DNA of 7,771 nucleotides, taken from NCBI GenBank assembly GCA_013205335.1, contig JABMNB010000723.1, positions 1 through 7,771 of the forward strand, written 5' to 3'. The stretch is from Rhodospirillales bacterium (lineage in GTDB: Bacteria; Pseudomonadota; Alphaproteobacteria; Reyranellales; Reyranellaceae). Under the pieces are notes generated by a model that did not search any database, was not told the origin of the DNA, and worked only from the letters and a program-made list of their open reading frames with translations. Shown one piece after another: positions 4,475 through 7,771 of this stretch (positions within the stretch are counted from its first letter, which is position 1; the number at the start of each line of letters is the position of its first letter). The translations under genes were made by a program, and so were the position numbers.

Positions 4475-5707
4475 GTGGCCATCCTCAAGGAATTGCGCCC
4501 GGTCATGCCCATCCTGATCGGCGCCTCGGTCATGTTGAGCCTCGCCATGGGCGTGCGCCAGAGCTTCGGCCTGGTCCTGCAGCCGCTGACGCGGGACATC
4601 GCACTGACCGTTTCCGAATTCGCGCTGGCCATGTCCGTCCAGAACCTCGCCTGGGGCTTCCTGCAGCCGGTGGCGGGCGCCCTCGCGGTGCGCCTGGGTT
4701 TCCGGCCGATCATGGTGGCGGGCGCGGCGCTCTACGCAGCCGGCCTCGGCCTTTTCGCGATGGCCAATGGCATGACGGGCGTTCTGCTGGGCGGCGGCGT
4801 GTTGATCGGCCTGGCGCTCGCCTGCACCGCCTCGGCCATCTCGCTGGCCGTCGGTGCGCGCGCCGTCCCGGCAAGGATGCGCAGTCTGGTCCTGGGCGCG
4901 ATCACCGCGACGGGGTCGCTGGGCGCGCTGCTCGCGGCCCCGCTCGGCCAGATGCTGACGGCCGACTTCGGCTGGCGCGCAGGGTTGCTGGGTTTTCTGG
5001 CGCTCACCCTGTTCATGCTGCCGGCCGCCTGGATCGCTGGCCGGATCGACAGGCTGACGCCCCCCACAGCGGCGGCGGGCGACATCAGCGCCGCCTCGCC
5101 GCGCCTCGCCCTGTCGGCCGCCCTGCGCAATCCCTCGTTCCTGGTGATGACGGCGGCCTACTTCGTCTGCGGCATGCAGCTCCTGTTCATCACCACGCAC
5201 CTGCCGTCCTATCTCGCGATCTGCGGCATGGACCCGTCGCTCAGCGCCGGCGCGCTGGGGGCGATCGCCCTGTTCAACGTGTTCGGCAGTCTGTTCTTCG
5301 GCTGGGCCGGCGGGCACTGGTCCAAGCCCGGGCTGCTGGGCGGCATCTACATTGCCCGCTCGATCGTGCTGGCCTGCTATTTCGTGATGCCGCCGACGCC
5401 GGCCAGCACGCTGGTCTTCGCATCGGCCATGGGCTTCCTGTGGCTGGGCGTCGGCCCGCTGGTCGCCGGCTCGGTGGTCGAGATGTTCGGCCTGCGCTGG
5501 CAGGCGATGATCCAGGGCGTCGCCTTCATGAGCCATCAGGTCGGCAGCTTCGCGGGCGCGCTGGGCGGCGGCCTGCTGTTCGACGCGCTGGGCTCCTACG
5601 ACCTCGCCTGGCGCCTCGGCGTCGCGATGGGGCTCACCGCCGGGATCGTGCAGGTGGCGTTCGCGCTGCTGCGCCCACCACCCGCTCCGACACCTATTGC
5701 GGCTTGA
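4475..5707 (+). CDS. MFS transporter, 12-helix, YcxA/monocarboxylate-transporter-like
   Basis: A 410-residue inner-membrane transporter with twelve hydrophobic segments (about 11-31, 48-69, 80-99, 104-128, 138-158, 168-188, then 222-244, 256-279, 287-306, 311-333, 345-369, 379-399) and a hydrophilic central loop at 189-220, the normal 6+6 major facilitator layout. The GVRQSFGLVLQPLT segment in helix 1 and the SVQNLAWGFLQPVAGALA segment in helix 2 resemble the YcxA/MCT-like group. The motif A loop is GALAVRLGFR (68-77): the usual Asp is Val, while the Arg and Gly remain. The substrate is unknown; organic anions or a drug are both possible. GTG at 4475 is supported by GGAGG at 4464-4468, six bases upstream. 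It is divergent from the TetR gene with a shared operator, so it is probably ligand-induced. Its 3' end overlaps the convergent RND gene by 14 bases. Confidence 0.93.
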   Translation: MAILKELRPVMPILIGASVMLSLAMGVRQSFGLVLQPLTRDIALTVSEFALAMSVQNLAWGFLQPVAGALAVRLGFRPIMVAGAALYAAGLGLFAMANGMTGVLLGGGVLIGLALACTASAISLAVGARAVPARMRSLVLGAITATGSLGALLAAPLGQMLTADFGWRAGLLGFLALTLFMLPAAWIAGRIDRLTPPTAAAGDISAASPRLALSAALRNPSFLVMTAAYFVCGMQLLFITTHLPSYLAICGMDPSLSAGALGAIALFNVFGSLFFGWAGGHWSKPGLLGGIYIARSIVLACYFVMPPTPASTLVFASAMGFLWLGVGPLVAGSVVEMFGLRWQAMIQGVAFMSHQVGSFAGALGGGLLFDALGSYDLAWRLGVAMGLTAGIVQVAFALLRPPPAPTPIAA

Positions 5708-7771
5708 AGTCCGGCTCGATGTCCTTCTTGCGCCCCTTGAAGCGCAGCTCGGCGAGGCCGACGCACAGCACGTAGAAGACCGGCGTGAAGATCAGGCCGA
5801 AGATCGTCACGCCCAGCATGCCCGAGAACACCGCGGTGCCGAGCGACTGGCGCATCTCCGCGCCGGCGCCGGTGCTGATGACCAGCGGCACGACGCCCAG
5901 GATGAAGGCCAGCGAGGTCATCAGGATGGGACGCAGGCGCGTCTTGGAGGCGGTGACGGCCGCATCGAAGCGATTCATGCCCTGCTCATGCGCCTGCTTG
6001 GCGAACTCCACGATCAGGATGGCGTTCTTCGCCGCCAGTCCCACCAGCACGACCAGCCCGATCTCGACCAGCACGTTGCGGTCGAGGCCGCGGATGTTGA
6101 CGCCAATCATGGCCGCCAGGATGCACATGGGCACGATCAGGATGACGGCGAGCGGCAGCAGCCAGCTCTCGTAGAGCGCCGCCAGCAGCAGGAAGACGAA
6201 CAGCACGGCCAGGCCGAAGGCCAGGGTCGCGGTGCTGCCGGCCAGCTTCTCCTGGAGCGCGATCTCGGTCCATTCGAAGCCGAAGCCCGACGGCAGCACC
6301 TTCTCCGCCAGCGCTTCCATCGTGGCGATGCCCTGCCCCGAGGAGTAGCCGCGCTGCAGCGCGACCTGCACCTCGGCCGCCGGATAGAGATTGTAGCGAG
6401 CCACGCGGTAGGGACCGGTGATGTCCTCGAAGGTCGCGACGGCGCCGATCGGGACCATCTCCCCGCTCACGCTGCGCGTCTTGAGGTTCTCGACGTCGCG
6501 CAGGGTGAGGCGATAGGGATCGTCGGCCTGCACGGTCACCCGGTAGGTGCGGCCGAGGATGTTGAAGTCGTTGACGTAGGCCGAGCCCATATAGGCCGAC
6601 AGCGTCTCGAACACGCGGGCGATCGGCACGCCGAGCTGCTCGGCCTTGGTCCGGTCGATGTCGGCAAAGATCTGCGGCGTGCGCGTGTTGTAGAGCGTGA
6701 AGGCCTGGGTGAGGCCCGGCGTCTGTCCAGCGGCGCCGGCGAGGGCCCAGGTGGCGCCTTCGAGGGCCGTCAGCCCGCGCGAGGCCCGGTCCTGCACGTA
6801 ACCCTTGAGGCCGCCGCCGGTGCCGATGCCCGGCACCGAGGGCGGCTCCAGGACGAACACGAAGGCTTCGCGCAACGCGAACATCTGCCCGCGCAGATCG
6901 GCCAGGATCATGTCCTTGGAGATGCCCGGCCGCTCGTTGAAGGGCTTCAGGGTGACGAAGATCACGCCCGTGTTGGGGGCGTTGGTGAAGGTCGCGCCGT
7001 CGAAACCGACGAACGAGACGGCATTGGCGACCCCCGGCCGCGACAGGATGATTTCGCTGGCCTTGCGGACCAGGGCGTCCGACCGCTCGAGCGTCGAGCC
7101 GGCGGGAAGCTGCATGGCCGCGATCAGGTAGGAGCGATCGAGCTGCGGCACCAGCCCGGTCGGAGTCGATACGAGGAGATTCTGGGTGAGCGCCAGCAGG
7201 CCGGCGTAGATCACCAGCATGATGAAGCCCATGCGGATCAGCCGCGAGGTCATGCGCCCGTAGAAGTTCGAAAGCGCGTCGAAGCCGCGGTTGAACTGGC
7301 CGAAGAACCAGCGGACCGGCCAGGCCAGGCGCTCCAGCAGGCCGGGCCTTGGATTCTCGACATGTGACACGGCATGCGTCTTCAGCAGCAGCGCGGCCAG
7401 GGCGGGCGACAGGGTGAGAGACACGAAAGCCGAGATCGCGGTCGAGGCGGCGATGGTGATGGCGAACTGCTTGTAGAAGGTGCCCTGCAGGCCGGTGATG
7501 AACGCCGTCGGCAGGAACACCGCGACCAGCACCAGGGAGATCGCGATCAGCGCGCCGCCGACCTCGTCCATGGTCTTGTGTGCGGCTTCCTTGGGCGACA
7601 TGCCCTGCGCCAGGTAGCGCTCGACGTTCTCGACCACGACGATGGCGTCGTCGACGACGATCCCGACGGCGAGCACGAGGCCGAACAGCGTCAGCGTGTT
7701 GAGCGAGTAGCCGAGCGCCATCATCACGGCGAACGTGCCGATGAGCGAGATCGGGATCGCAACAAGGGGAA
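5694..7771 (-). CDS. RND efflux pump inner-membrane transporter (HAE1, AcrB/MexF-like), C-terminal two thirds
   Basis: A proton-driven multidrug exporter that would work with a periplasmic adaptor and an outer-membrane channel. The reading frame is open to the right edge: 14 further codons (PLVAIPISLIGTFA) precede the GTG at 7727, which is internal, so the gene is partial. About 691 residues are visible of a usual 1,040 or so; the missing part is the first transmembrane helices and porter subdomains. Counting from 7727, Asp26-Asp27 in GIVVDDAIVVVEN (codons 7647-7652) match the AcrB Asp407/408 proton-relay pair, Lys567 in GLAAKNAILIVEF matches Lys940, and Thr604 in RPILMTSLAFILG matches Thr978. 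The periplasmic porter and docking region is about 190-490, with GFDGATF (241-247) at the switch-loop position. The final helices carry ISTGAGAEMRQSLGTAVFSGMLGVTIFG, typical of MexF-like pumps. All relay residues are intact, so it is probably functional. Adaptor and regulator genes, if adjacent, lie outside the window. Confidence 0.95.
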   Translation of the reverse strand, partial: PLVAIPISLIGTFAVMMALGYSLNTLTLFGLVLAVGIVVDDAIVVVENVERYLAQGMSPKEAAHKTMDEVGGALIAISLVLVAVFLPTAFITGLQGTFYKQFAITIAASTAISAFVSLTLSPALAALLLKTHAVSHVENPRPGLLERLAWPVRWFFGQFNRGFDALSNFYGRMTSRLIRMGFIMLVIYAGLLALTQNLLVSTPTGLVPQLDRSYLIAAMQLPAGSTLERSDALVRKASEIILSRPGVANAVSFVGFDGATFTNAPNTGVIFVTLKPFNERPGISKDMILADLRGQMFALREAFVFVLEPPSVPGIGTGGGLKGYVQDRASRGLTALEGATWALAGAAGQTPGLTQAFTLYNTRTPQIFADIDRTKAEQLGVPIARVFETLSAYMGSAYVNDFNILGRTYRVTVQADDPYRLTLRDVENLKTRSVSGEMVPIGAVATFEDITGPYRVARYNLYPAAEVQVALQRGYSSGQGIATMEALAEKVLPSGFGFEWTEIALQEKLAGSTATLAFGLAVLFVFLLLAALYESWLLPLAVILIVPMCILAAMIGVNIRGLDRNVLVEIGLVVLVGLAAKNAILIVEFAKQAHEQGMNRFDAAVTASKTRLRPILMTSLAFILGVVPLVISTGAGAEMRQSLGTAVFSGMLGVTIFGLIFTPVFYVLCVGLAELRFKGRKKDIEPDFKPQ

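Noticed and set aside
4406..5536. Long upstream extension of the TetR reading frame
   Set aside because: The extension is antisense to the MFS gene and of low-complexity Arg/Gln/His composition; the TetR domain begins at ATG 4405, with its operator upstream.
5697..7367. 556-codon open frame on the plus strand, opposite the RND gene
   Set aside because: Its product is rich in Arg, His, Gln and Asp without any domain, while the opposite strand encodes a fully conserved RND pump; it is a high-GC antisense shadow.

Overview
The window is GC-rich DNA with the codon use, gene families and dispersed palindromic repeats of an alphaproteobacterium. The repeat types look like those of Bradyrhizobium- or Reyranella-like genomes, but genus is a guess from sequence style, not a measured result. 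It is a chromosomal region of small metabolic and regulatory genes plus two efflux-type transporters. There are no phage genes, CRISPR arrays, RNA genes or full-length insertion sequences.

Layout. Positions 1-100 hold a structured palindromic repeat cut by the window edge. A leftward three-gene operon follows, in transcription order: an unrecognised 122-residue protein (1686 to 1318), a SnoaL/NTF2-like protein (1301 to 933) and an enoyl-CoA hydratase/isomerase resembling methylglutaconyl-CoA hydratase (927 to 136). A second copy of the repeat, in the same orientation, lies at 1753-1862, so two direct copies bracket the operon. A leftward LysR-type regulator of the CrgA-like group (2776 to 1871) is divergent from a 43-codon gene (2880-3011) and a DinB-family gene (3032-3529). 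Their shared promoter region carries a 21-bp palindrome with the LysR-type T-N11-A spacing.

The convergent gap between the DinB gene and a TetR-type repressor (4405 to 3824) contains a different palindromic repeat with 29-nt arms. Its left arm is interrupted by a 159-bp non-coding element that has 13-bp terminal inverted repeats and a short target duplication, so it appears to be a MITE. The TetR gene is divergent from a 12-helix MFS transporter (4475-5707). A 16-bp near-palindrome lies just after a good promoter for the transporter and is the likely operator. The MFS gene ends tail-to-tail with a 14-bp overlap against an RND efflux pump gene that runs off the right edge (7771 to 5694); about 691 C-terminal residues are visible.

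Functional reading. The region offers acyl-CoA metabolism on the left, two local regulator-target pairs in the middle (LysR with small gene/DinB, TetR with MFS), and drug or solvent efflux on the right. Nothing clearly forms a new multi-gene system. The most unusual signals are non-coding: paired repeats whose side hairpins differ in sequence but keep their pairing, and the MITE nested inside a second repeat type. The uncharacterised small gene behind the LysR-type site is also worth attention.
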